Shown here: positions 56,136-64,000 of the stretch, piece after piece
How the letters are laid out: every line of letters starts with the position of its first letter
Position numbering within the stretch: the first letter of the stretch is position 1
Assembly (NCBI RefSeq): GCF_001509475.1
Contig: NZ_LLZG01000411.1
Location: 62,001-126,000 of the forward strand
DNA: 64,000 nt
Direction: 5' to 3'
Source of the DNA: Streptomyces regalis
Lineage (GTDB): Bacteria; Actinomycetota; Actinomycetes; Streptomycetales; Streptomycetaceae
Notes under the pieces: generated by a model
Told to the model about the DNA's origin: nothing
Seen by the model: the letters and a program-made list of their open reading frames with translations, nothing else
The model's database searches: none
Translations under genes and position numbers: made by a program

Positions 56136-56724
56136 CCGGCGCCTCCCCACGCCGACCGAGCGTGGTCAGGCTTGCCTCGAGGTCCGCGGGGCGCGGGCGG
56201 TTGTGTGGCAGCTTCGACAGCAGTACGGCCATGCCGCAGGTGTTGGTGAGCGCCGAGAAGACGAGGCCGCCTGCGATGCCGGCGGACAGCAACTGCCAGG
56301 CCGGGTGCAGGAGCCCGAGACCGAGACCGGCCAGGACGACCGTGCCCGCCGTGAAACGGACCTGGCGCTCCATGGACCAGGTGGCGCGCGAACTCCCCGT
56401 CGGCCGGTGCAGTTCGTGCCCGCGCTGCGCCCAGCCCTGGGTGCCGCCCGTCAACGTCATGGCCCGAATGCCGTGCTCGGCGAGGACCCGGCAGGCGTTC
56501 TCCGAGCGTGCCCCGGAGGCGCACACCACCAGGAGCTGCTCGTCGGGGAGTCGGCGCAGGGCCGACAGGGCGCTCTCGAGCCGGTCCAGGGGGATGTTCA
56601 GGGCGTCGGGCACATGACCCGTGGCGTACTCGCCCGGCGTGCGGACGTCGATGACGGTCAGGCCGGGCAGGCGGGAGCGGGCCTCGTCGATGTCGAGGGC
56701 GAGGGGGCCGTGGGGTGCGGTCAT
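56128..56724 (-). CDS. rhodanese with C-terminal membrane domain (YgaP-like)
   Basis: A 198-residue protein. Residues 10-105 are a rhodanese with catalytic Cys68 (VVCASGARS). Residues 125-170 hold two hydrophobic helices of the DUF2892/YgaP kind (AGTVVLAGLGLGLL, GGLVFSALTNTCGMA). It would transfer sulfane sulfur at the inner membrane. It is divergent from the CstR-like repressor, with an operator palindrome between the starts. Its 3' end overlaps the transketolase-like gene by eight bases, convergently. Confidence 0.88.
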   Translation of the reverse strand: MTAPHGPLALDIDEARSRLPGLTVIDVRTPGEYATGHVPDALNIPLDRLESALSALRRLPDEQLLVVCASGARSENACRVLAEHGIRAMTLTGGTQGWAQRGHELHRPTGSSRATWSMERQVRFTAGTVVLAGLGLGLLHPAWQLLSAGIAGGLVFSALTNTCGMAVLLSKLPHNRPRPADLEASLTTLGRRGEAPVI

Positions 56725-56756
56725 GGGAAATGAGATCCTTTCCGAGGAGGAGGTAA

Positions 56757-57086
<330 letters not shown>

Positions 57087-57092
57087 GGGGCG

Positions 57093-57122
57093 GGCCCGGT
57101 TGCCACGGGGGCACCCGGGCCG
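57093..57122. terminator. hairpin between convergent cstR and TauE/SafE genes
   Basis: GGCCCGGTTGCC near 57093-57104 can pair with GGCACCCGGGCC near 57111-57122 with one mismatch and a short loop. It stands in the 63-base gap between the two stops and can serve both strands. Confidence 0.6.
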
Positions 57123-57149
57123 GCATGGCTGTTGCCGTACGCCCGGTCG

Positions 57150-57899
57150 TCAGACGACGGCGTCGGCCAGCATGAACACGGCCACCGCCAGCAGGACGTG
57201 GGCGAAGATCCGCTGAAGCGTGCCGCCCGAGACCTTCCCGGCGAGACGCTTGCCGTCCCAAGCGCCGAGTATCGCGGCCGCGGCGAACGGTCCGACAGTG
57301 GTCCAGTCGAGGCTCACGGCCGAGCCGGCCCGGGCCGCCAGCGCGACCACCGAGTTGACGGAGATGACCAGCAGACTGGTGCCGACGGCGGCCCGCATGC
57401 GCAGCCCCACCACGTTCACCAGCGCCGGTACGGCAAGGAAGCCGCCGCCCACGCCGAGCACCCCGGTCACCGCACCGAGCCCCGCTCCGGCCCGGACGAC
57501 CTGACCAGGACGCACCGGCACATCGTGGTGCCGTACGGTGGCCGACGGCCGGAGCATGCGCAGCGCGGCGAGCGCGGCGATCACCGCGAACGCCCCGGTG
57601 AGCAGGCCGGGAGGCAGCCGCCCGGACACCGCACCGCCGACCGCCGCCGGCAGCAGGCCCGCCCCGGCGAACAGCGCTCCGGCGCGCCAGCGCACCGTGC
57701 CGTCGCGGGCGTGCGCGGCGAGCGCGGTGGCGGAGGTGACGGCGACGACGACCAGGCTCGCGGTGGCCGCCGCGGCGGGCGTGAAGCCGAGCAGGTACAT
57801 CAGCGCGGGCACGGCCAGCACACTGCCGCCACCCCCCAGCGCCCCTAGCGCGAGCCCGGTGACGCCGCCGGCGAGCAGACCGAGGACGAGGGCGCTCAC
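57150..57899 (-). CDS. TauE/SafE family sulfite exporter
   Basis: A 249-residue membrane protein with about eight helices in two pseudo-repeats. The family motifs GALGGGGSVLAVPALMYLLGF (first half) and GVLGVGGGFLAVPALVNVVG (second half) are obvious. It would export sulfite produced by the persulfide dioxygenase. GTG 57899 overlaps the dioxygenase stop by four bases, so the two are coupled. Confidence 0.88.
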   Translation of the reverse strand: MSALVLGLLAGGVTGLALGALGGGGSVLAVPALMYLLGFTPAAAATASLVVVAVTSATALAAHARDGTVRWRAGALFAGAGLLPAAVGGAVSGRLPPGLLTGAFAVIAALAALRMLRPSATVRHHDVPVRPGQVVRAGAGLGAVTGVLGVGGGFLAVPALVNVVGLRMRAAVGTSLLVISVNSVVALAARAGSAVSLDWTTVGPFAAAAILGAWDGKRLAGKVSGGTLQRIFAHVLLAVAVFMLADAVV

Positions 57900-59623
57900 C
57901 GGGGCCGGCCGGGGGTACACGCCCCCGGCTCCGCCACCACGGGAAGCCCCGCCTCGACCCAGGCCCGCATGCCGCCGACGACGTCCACGACGTCCGTGCC
58001 GCCGCGTGCCGTGAGCAGGGCCGCGGCCTCGCGTGAGCGCTTCCCGGAGCGGCAGATCGCGACGACCGGACGGCCCTGCGCGGCCTCCGGCAGCAGTTCC
58101 CCGGCCGTGAGCGAGGAGAGCGGCGCGAGTACGGCGCCCGGGGCGTGCCCCGTGGCCCACTCGTCGGGCTCGCGGACGTCCAGGAGGACGGCGTCCGAGC
58201 CTGCCCGCACTTCGGCCTCGGCCGCAGTGATGCGGGCCATGGGGAGCCCGGCGTCGCGTGCCGCGGCGAACCCGTCGTCGACGGCGACGACGTCGCGTCC
58301 CGCCGCGTCGAGCAGCGAGGCGGCGATGGCGGCCCGCATACCGCCGGCGCAGTGCACCCACACGGTGCCGTCCGGTATCTCCGGGAGACGGTCGCGCAGT
58401 TGGTGCAGCGGAATGTGCACCGAGCCGCTGATCCAGCCGGCGTCGCGCTCGGATGCGCGCCGCACGTCCAGGACCACGAGGCCGTCCTGTGGCGCCAGTT
58501 GGGCAGCGGCCGATTGGGCTGCGGCCAGTTCGGCGAAGGTGCCGCGCGGGAACGAGCGCGGCCACTCGCCGTGCCGTATCCAGTCGGCGGGGGAGCCGGT
58601 CGCGGCCGCGGCCGGTCGGTCGATGCCGACCCGGACGAGTTCCCGCTGGGCGTCGGCCAGTTCGGCCGGCGTCTCGGCGAGCAGGGTGACCGGCTTGCCC
58701 CACGGCAGCAGCCAGGCCAGATAGGTGGCGAGCTGCCCCTCGGCCGCGAAGTTGAGCGACCCGGCGACATGCCCTTCGGCGAAGGCGACCCGGTTGCGCA
58801 GATCCACCACCCACTCCCCGGCGGCCAGCCGTGCCGCGATCTCCTCGGCGTCGGCCGTGCGGGGCGGGGTCAGGTCCACCGGGGCCGGGCCCTGTGCGTT
58901 CGCCGGACCCATGTGCACGTAGTACGCGGGGATGTCGTCCAGCCCGGCGAGCAGGTCGGCGACGAATGCGTCGACGTCCTTCACCAGGGCCTCGTTCACG
59001 GCGCGCTCACGCCCGATCGTCGTCACCGCCCCACCCGCGGCCTGCGTGGCGGAGCAGAAGCTGCCGAAGCCGTGCGTCGGCAGGACCGCCGTCTCGTCCG
59101 GCAGCTCGTCGGCCAGCCGGTGCGCGGAGTCGTACTGCGCCCGCGCCAGCCGCCCCGTCAGCCCCGGTTCGACCAGGTCGGGCCGCCCGACCGTGCCGAT
59201 GAGCAGGGAACCGCCGGTGAAGACGGCCACCGCGCGAGCGTTCTCCTGCGCAACCTCCTCCAGGACGTACGAGGTGTGGTGCGGGGTGTGCCCGGGAGTG
59301 GCCAGGGCGCGCAGCACCAGGCCGTCGTCGATCTCCGTACGGTCCCCGTCGGCGACCGGCACCCGCTCGTACCCGACCCGTGCGGCCGCCGGCACGAGAT
59401 AGGCGGCGCCGGTGATCCGGGCCAGTTCCAGGCCGCCGGTCACGTAGTCGTTGTGGACGTGGGTCTCCACGACGTGGGTGATGCGCACGCCCCGCCGCGC
59501 GGCGGCTGCGATCACCCGGTCGATGTCCCTGGGCGGATCGACCACCGCGGCGCTGTGCGCACCGCCCGCCAGATAGCCGCGGTTGCCCAGTCCCGGCACC
59601 TCGATGGTGTCGACGAAGTACAC
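57896..59623 (-). CDS. MBL-fold persulfide dioxygenase with three rhodanese domains (CstB-like)
   Basis: A 575-residue fusion. Residues 1-240 are a metallo-beta-lactamase dioxygenase with iron ligands in HVHNDY (His55, His57, Asp59) and TPGHTPHH (His112); the family D in FTGD is replaced (FTGGSLLIGTVGRPDL), as in CstB-type proteins. Three rhodanese units follow. The first (WVVDLRNRVAFAEGHVAGSLNF) lacks a catalytic Cys. The second has VHCAGGMRA. The third has ICRSGKRS. It converts glutathione or mycothiol persulfide to sulfite and moves sulfane sulfur. Two CstR-type operators precede it. Confidence 0.9.
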   Translation of the reverse strand: MYFVDTIEVPGLGNRGYLAGGAHSAAVVDPPRDIDRVIAAAARRGVRITHVVETHVHNDYVTGGLELARITGAAYLVPAAARVGYERVPVADGDRTEIDDGLVLRALATPGHTPHHTSYVLEEVAQENARAVAVFTGGSLLIGTVGRPDLVEPGLTGRLARAQYDSAHRLADELPDETAVLPTHGFGSFCSATQAAGGAVTTIGRERAVNEALVKDVDAFVADLLAGLDDIPAYYVHMGPANAQGPAPVDLTPPRTADAEEIAARLAAGEWVVDLRNRVAFAEGHVAGSLNFAAEGQLATYLAWLLPWGKPVTLLAETPAELADAQRELVRVGIDRPAAAATGSPADWIRHGEWPRSFPRGTFAELAAAQSAAAQLAPQDGLVVLDVRRASERDAGWISGSVHIPLHQLRDRLPEIPDGTVWVHCAGGMRAAIAASLLDAAGRDVVAVDDGFAAARDAGLPMARITAAEAEVRAGSDAVLLDVREPDEWATGHAPGAVLAPLSSLTAGELLPEAAQGRPVVAICRSGKRSREAAALLTARGGTDVVDVVGGMRAWVEAGLPVVAEPGACTPGRPR

Positions 59624-59672
59624 GGCAGCACTCCTCTCCTGGTGAAGCCTGTGAACTCCCCCGGCAGGGAAT

Positions 59673-59720
59673 TACCCCCGGGGGTATATGGACCACAGTA
59701 GCAGGGTACCCCGGGGGGTA
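59673..59720. promoter_or_regulatory. CstR-type operators 2 and 3
   Basis: TACCCCCGGGGGTA at 59673-59686 is a perfect 14-bp palindrome. TACCCCGGGGGGTA at 59707-59720 is the same with one mismatch. They are 34 bases apart centre to centre and precede the CstB-like gene. Both match the TACCC-N4-GGGTA core of the site at 56758. Confidence 0.8.
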
Positions 59721-59834
59721 TTTTTGAGAGGTGGCCGGAAGCAGATGTGAACGCCCTGGCTCCGTGCCTTTACTGATCAGTCACGTCTAGGGTCACCAGT
59801 GGACGCAGAGCCGCCGAGCGAAGGGTGCAGCACC

Positions 59835-60923
59835 ATGGCGCAGGAAGTACGGGGCGTGATCGCACCGGGCAAGGACGAGGCCGTGCGCGTGGAGACGATC
59901 GTCGTGCCGGACCCGGGGCCGGGAGAAGCCGTCGTCCAGGTGCAGGCCTGCGGGGTCTGTCACACCGACCTGCACTACAAACAGGGCGGCATCAGCGACG
60001 ACTTCCCCTTCCTGCTGGGCCACGAGGCGGCCGGCGTGGTGGAGGCGGTCGGCGACGGCGTCACGGACGTGGCGCCCGGTGACTTCGTGATCCTCAACTG
60101 GCGTGCGGTGTGCGGAAACTGCCGGGCCTGTCTGCGCGGGCGGCCCTGGTACTGCTTCGACACCCACAACGCGACGCAGAAAATGACCCTGGCCTCGACC
60201 GGTCAGGAACTCTCCCCGGCGCTCGGTATCGGCGCCTTCGCGGAGAAGACGCTGGTCGCGGCCGGACAGTGCACCAAGGTCGACGCGGCGGTGGCCCCGC
60301 AGGTCGCCGGTCTGCTGGGCTGCGGAGTGATGGCCGGGATCGGTGCCGCGATCAACACCGGCAACGTCGGCCGGGGCGACACGGTCGCGGTGATCGGCTG
60401 CGGCGGCGTCGGGGACGCGGCGATCGCCGGATCGAACCTGGCGGGGGCGGCGAAGATCATCGCCGTGGACATCGACGACCGCAAGCTGGACAAGGCCCGC
60501 ACGATGGGCGCCACCCACACCGTCAACTCGCGCGAGACCGACCCGGTCGAGGCGATCCGCGAGCTGACCGGCGGCTTCGGCGCGGACGTCGTCATCGAGG
60601 CGGTCGGCCGCCCGGAGACGTACAAGCAGGCCTTCTACGCCCGCGACCTCGCCGGCACGGTCGTCCTCGTCGGCGTACCGACCCCGGAGATGAAGCTGGA
60701 GCTGCTGCTGCTGGACGTCTTCGGCCGCGGCGGCGCGCTGAAGTCCTCCTGGTACGGCGACTGCCTGCCCTCCCGCGACTTCCCGATGCTGATCGACCTG
60801 CATCTGCAAGGCCGCCTGGACCTGGCGGCCTTCGTCACCGAGACCATCCAACTGGACGAGGTGGAGAAGGCGTTCGAGCGGATGCACCACGGCGACGTGC
60901 TGCGCTCGGTGGTGATGCTGTGA
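59835..60923 (+). CDS. S-(hydroxymethyl)mycothiol dehydrogenase
   Basis: A 362-residue zinc alcohol dehydrogenase of exactly the usual length for mycothiol-dependent formaldehyde dehydrogenase (MscR/AdhE2). Catalytic zinc: ACGVCHTD (Cys39) and LLGHEAAG. Structural zinc: [19 protein letters not shown] site: [12 protein letters not shown]. It oxidises the formaldehyde-mycothiol adduct. ATG 59835 fits the family N-terminus. An ACTGATCAGT palindrome at 59772-59781 lies in the promoter. It also borders the CstR operators, so persulfide control is possible but unproven. Confidence 0.9.
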   Translation: MAQEVRGVIAPGKDEAVRVETIVVPDPGPGEAVVQVQACGVCHTDLHYKQGGISDDFPFLLGHEAAGVVEAVGDGVTDVAPGDFVILNWRAVCGNCRACLRGRPWYCFDTHNATQKMTLASTGQELSPALGIGAFAEKTLVAAGQCTKVDAAVAPQVAGLLGCGVMAGIGAAINTGNVGRGDTVAVIGCGGVGDAAIAGSNLAGAAKIIAVDIDDRKLDKARTMGATHTVNSRETDPVEAIRELTGGFGADVVIEAVGRPETYKQAFYARDLAGTVVLVGVPTPEMKLELLLLDVFGRGGALKSSWYGDCLPSRDFPMLIDLHLQGRLDLAAFVTETIQLDEVEKAFERMHHGDVLRSVVML

Positions 60924-61552
60924 TGGCCGCCCGCATCGAACGCCTCGTCACCTCCGGGCAGTTCACGCTCGACGGCGGCACCTGGGACGTCGAGAACAAT
61001 GTGTGGATCGTCGGCGACGACCACGAGGTGATCGTCATCGACGCCGCCCATGACGCCGACGCCATCGCCGAGGCCGTCGGCGACCGGCGCCTCACCGCGA
61101 TCGTGTGCACCCACGCCCACAACGACCACATCGACGCCGCGCCCGCCCTGGCCGACCGCACCGGCGCCACGATCTGGCTCCACCCCGACGACCTGCCGCT
61201 GTGGAAGCAGACCCACCCGGACCGCGACCCCGACGCCCACCTCGTGGACGGCCAGATCATCGAGGCGGCGGGCGCCGACCTGACGGTCATGCACACCCCG
61301 GGCCATGCGCCGGGCGCGGTCTGCCTGCACGACCCCGGCCTGGGCGTCGTCTTCACCGGCGACACCCTCTTCCAGGGCGGCCCCGGCGCCACCGGCCGCT
61401 CCTACTCCCACTTCCCCACGATCATCGACTCGATCCGCAGCCGCCTGCTCGCCCTTCCGCCCGAGACCAAGGTCCTGACCGGCCACGGCGACACGACCAC
61501 CATCGGCGCGGAGATGCCCCACCTCCAGGAGTGGATCGACCGCGGCCACTGA
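60923..61552 (+). CDS. MBL-fold hydrolase, probable S-formylmycothiol hydrolase
   Basis: A 209-residue metallo-beta-lactamase. The metal motif is THAHNDH (His64, His66, Asp68, His69), with HTPGHAPG and FTGDTLF supplying further ligands. It starts within the TGA of the mycothiol dehydrogenase (TGATG), as in the paired genes of many actinobacteria. It probably hydrolyses formyl-mycothiol to formate and mycothiol. The assignment rests on context; a glyoxalase-II-like role is the alternative. Confidence 0.87.
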   Translation: MAARIERLVTSGQFTLDGGTWDVENNVWIVGDDHEVIVIDAAHDADAIAEAVGDRRLTAIVCTHAHNDHIDAAPALADRTGATIWLHPDDLPLWKQTHPDRDPDAHLVDGQIIEAAGADLTVMHTPGHAPGAVCLHDPGLGVVFTGDTLFQGGPGATGRSYSHFPTIIDSIRSRLLALPPETKVLTGHGDTTTIGAEMPHLQEWIDRGH

Positions 61553-61645
61553 GGCCCGAGGAAATGCTCAGGGGGCCGGAAACCACGGTCGGCGGGCGGG
61601 AAAACCCATGGTCGGGGGCGAGAGCCGACCGTACGATCACGTCCC

Positions 61646-62020
61646 ATGACCACCAACACGCTCGTGACCCTGCATGACGTACGCGTCCTGCGCTGCGCTC
61701 CCGACGGCCCGCCCCTCGACAGCGAGAGCGCGGCGCTCGATCTGCTCGGTGACGCCTTCGGCCAGGATGCCGAGCTGGTCGCGGTGCCGGTCGAGCGGGT
61801 CGCCGACGCGTTCTTCCGGCTGCGGTCGGGCGTCGCGGGCGCGGTCATGCAGAAGTTCGTGAACTACCGGGTGCGCCTCGCCGTGGTCGGCGACATCTCC
61901 CACCACATCGCCGAGAGCACGGCCCTGCGCGACTTCGTCCACGAGACCAACAACGGCGGCCACATCTGGTTCCTGCCGACCTACGACGCACTCGACGCGC
62001 GGCTGCGCCCGGCCGGGTGA
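61646..62020 (+). CDS. DUF4180 family protein
   Basis: A 124-residue soluble protein. The pattern RVLRCAPDGPPLDSESAALDLLGDAF then FFRLRSGVAGAVMQKFVNYRVRLAVVGDIS and FVHETNNGGHIWFLPTYDALDARL is that of DUF4180. Function is unknown. The fold may bind nucleotides or small ligands. It appears monocistronic. The 93-base gap upstream shows no obvious signal. Confidence 0.82.
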   Translation: MTTNTLVTLHDVRVLRCAPDGPPLDSESAALDLLGDAFGQDAELVAVPVERVADAFFRLRSGVAGAVMQKFVNYRVRLAVVGDISHHIAESTALRDFVHETNNGGHIWFLPTYDALDARLRPAG

Positions 62021-62116
62021 CCCCTCAGCAGGGCCAGTAAAAAGACGACAGAAGATGTCCGGCTTACCCGGCACCCTCGATAGCGACATCGCTCGTACAG
62101 GGTCGGGAGGCCGGAC

Positions 62117-63031
62117 ATGGCACAGCCGTTGAAGGACAAGGTCGCGCTGGTCGCCGGGGCGACACGGGGAGCCGGACGGGGCATCGCCGTGGAGCTGGGG
62201 GCGGCCGGCGCCACCGTCTACGTGACGGGACGCAGCACGCGCGCCCGGCGCTCGGAGTACGACCGCCCCGAGACGATCGAGGACACCGCCGACCTGGTCA
62301 CCGAGAGCGGCGGCCACGGCGTCGCCGTACCCACCGACCACCTCGACCCGGCGCAGGTCCGCACCCTCGTCGACCGCATCGCGGACGAACAGGGCCGCCT
62401 CGACGTTCTCGTCAACGACATCTGGGGCGGCGAGAAGCTCTTCGCCTGGGACAGCCCGATCTGGGAGCACGACCTCGACAAGGGGCTGCGGCTGCTGCGG
62501 CTCGCGGTCGAGACACACGCGATCACCAACCACCACGCCCTGCCCCTGCTCCTGCGCCATCCCGGCGGACTCGTGGTCGAGATGACCGACGGCACGGCCG
62601 ACTACAACGGCGACCACTACCGCAACTCCTTCTTCTACGACCTCGCCAAGTCATCCGTCCTGCGCATGGCCTTCGCCCTCGGCCACGAACTCGGACCGCG
62701 CGGCGCCACCGCCGTCGCGCTGACCCCGGGCTGGCTGCGCTCGGAGATGATGCTCGAGGGCTTCGGGGTGCGGGAGGACAACTGGCGCGACGCCCTCGAA
62801 CAGGTCCCGCACTTCGCCATCTCCGAGACGCCGCGCTACGTGGGCCGCGCCGTCGCCGCACTCGCCGCCGATCCCGACGTCGCCCGCTGGAACGGCGCGT
62901 CCCTCTCCAGCGGGCAGCTCGCGCAGATCTACGGCTTCACGGACCTCGACGGCAGCCGCCCCGACGCCTGGCGGTACCTCGTCGAGGTCCAGGACGCCGG
63001 GAAGGCGGCGGACACGACGGGTTACCGCTGA
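62117..63031 (+). CDS. SDR family oxidoreductase
   Basis: A 304-residue short-chain dehydrogenase. Cofactor motif GATRGAGRGIA is near residue 16. The NNAG position reads VNDIWGG. The active site YDLAKSSV gives YxxxK. Members of this subgroup are a little longer than classical SDRs, with a C-terminal extension (DLDGSRPDAWRYLVEVQD). A GGGAGG site precedes the ATG. Substrate unknown. It overlaps the convergent hypothetical gene by ten bases. Confidence 0.85.
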   Translation: MAQPLKDKVALVAGATRGAGRGIAVELGAAGATVYVTGRSTRARRSEYDRPETIEDTADLVTESGGHGVAVPTDHLDPAQVRTLVDRIADEQGRLDVLVNDIWGGEKLFAWDSPIWEHDLDKGLRLLRLAVETHAITNHHALPLLLRHPGGLVVEMTDGTADYNGDHYRNSFFYDLAKSSVLRMAFALGHELGPRGATAVALTPGWLRSEMMLEGFGVREDNWRDALEQVPHFAISETPRYVGRAVAALAADPDVARWNGASLSSGQLAQIYGFTDLDGSRPDAWRYLVEVQDAGKAADTTGYR

Positions 63032-63570
63032 GGCGGCACCGGATCGGCCGCGCGGATCGGCCAGCGCGCGGAGTGGCCGGGCGGCAGGCCGAGGTCGTCC
63101 CGTACGGCCGCGTAGTAGCCCTCACGTCCGGCGCGCTGCCGCTCCAGCAGAGCCTGCCAGGCCGGCGGATCCTGCCTGCCCTCGCGCACGAACCGCTCCA
63201 TCTCCAACGCCGTCAGGACCCAGGCCCTCGCCTTGTCCACCACCGCGGTGCTGCCCAGCATGATCAGCGCTTCACCCGAGGGATCCCGGCGGGTGGTCGC
63301 GTCGGCCAGCAGCGGCTTGGCCTCATCGAGGGTCAGGGGGTCCGGGTGCGGGTCGTTGCCGAGGTCGGCAGCGACCCGGTAGGTCACCGTGACTGTCTTC
63401 TTCACCGACTGCGCGTAGTCGGCGTACACCGCGAGCCGCCGCTCCTCCCAACGCGCCGCCTGCTCCCGCCGGAACCTCACCTGGTCGCCCCGCACGACCA
63501 CCAGATACGAACCGAGCGCGCCGATGACGACGCCGATGAGCGCGGGGAGTTGCTGAATGAACGCGGACAT
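63022..63570 (-). CDS. membrane-anchored hypothetical protein
   Basis: A 182-residue protein. An N-terminal helix (LPALIGVVIGALGSYLVVV) anchors it. A basic, charged helical region follows (GDQVRFRREQAARWEERRLAVYADYAQSVKKT), probably coiled coil, then a helical tail. Many Streptomyces encode similar proteins of unknown function. No catalytic residues are apparent. The start at 63570 is assigned from the helix position. Confidence 0.75.
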   Translation of the reverse strand: MSAFIQQLPALIGVVIGALGSYLVVVRGDQVRFRREQAARWEERRLAVYADYAQSVKKTVTVTYRVAADLGNDPHPDPLTLDEAKPLLADATTRRDPSGEALIMLGSTAVVDKARAWVLTALEMERFVREGRQDPPAWQALLERQRAGREGYYAAVRDDLGLPPGHSARWPIRAADPVPPQR

Positions 63571-63620
63571 GGACGCACGCTATCTGCCGCGTTGATCGTC
63601 CCGGCAATACGGTTCGGCCC

Positions 63621-64000
<380 letters not shown>

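Noticed and set aside
62068..62085. AGCGA-CA-TCGCT symmetry before the SDR at 62117
   Set aside because: The arms are too short to distinguish from chance in this GC-rich sequence.

Overview
The window is high-GC actinobacterial DNA, almost certainly from a Streptomyces. Signs are very strong third-codon GC bias, many GTG starts, chains of ATGA/GTGA overlaps, mycothiol-linked formaldehyde oxidation, a TipA-type MerR regulator, DmdR/IdeR-type iron boxes, a SpoIIE/RsbW-type phosphatase and many secreted glycoside hydrolases. No rRNA, tRNA, CRISPR array, insertion sequence or prophage was seen.

Layout: (1) 1-9.6 kb: a catabolic and uptake island with SDR and acyl-CoA dehydrogenase genes, TetR and PucR/CdaR-type regulators, and a five-gene branched-chain-amino-acid-type ABC operon (livG-F-H-M-K order) behind two perfect palindromes. 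(2) 9.7-14.8 kb: a PAS/GAF/PP2C/ATPase phosphatase, an acetate-type Na+/solute symporter with its DUF485 partner, and a small secreted repeat protein with a terminator. (3) 14.9-19.2 kb: a form-II CO-dehydrogenase-like molybdenum hydroxylase operon (S, L, M subunits) whose downstream MoxR/VWA genes have collapsed into one remnant. (4) 19.4-32.2 kb: an OtrA/Tet(M)-like ribosome protection GTPase with a candidate leader peptide, a GH5 glycosidase, a TipA-like regulator plus glycosyltransferase, a beta-propeller secreted protein, a TetR regulator, a second paralogous glycosyltransferase and a GH27 alpha-galactosidase with ricin-type lectin repeats. (5) 32.2-38.1 kb: a frameshifted extra cytochrome oxidase subunit I with a frameshifted small partner, an ECF sigma factor with a membrane partner, folD under a ZTP (pfl) riboswitch, a YihY/BrkB fragment, a SnoaL-like protein and a small secreted peptide. 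(6) 38.1-52.0 kb: a nine-gene iron-regulated NIS siderophore operon (uptake ABC system, ATP-grasp enzyme, two IucA/IucC synthetases, MFS exporter, PLP decarboxylase), a divergent FhuF-type reductase and an ABC exporter. (7) 52.0-56.1 kb: a fas-like cytokinin locus. Its isopentenyltransferase is intact and a half-length transketolase is divergent, but the cytokinin dehydrogenase, LOG and acyltransferase genes are all broken. (8) 56.1-61.6 kb: a CstR-type persulfide regulon (rhodanese, CstR, TauE/SafE exporter, persulfide dioxygenase with three rhodanese domains) with three matching operators, then a mycothiol formaldehyde detoxification pair. (9) 61.6-64.0 kb: DUF4180, SDR and membrane-anchored hypothetical proteins, then two genes that truncate each other at the window end.

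Two themes stand out. One is the decayed fas-like locus beside an iron-scavenging island, which suggests a plant-associated lifestyle (inference). The other is a recurring kind of gene damage. At about seven places conserved protein families are cut and rejoined out of frame, several across short shared GC-rich words (near 15240, 33775, 52200, 52800, 53005, 54325 and 63890). This is either real microhomology-mediated pseudogenisation or a systematic assembly or consensus problem.
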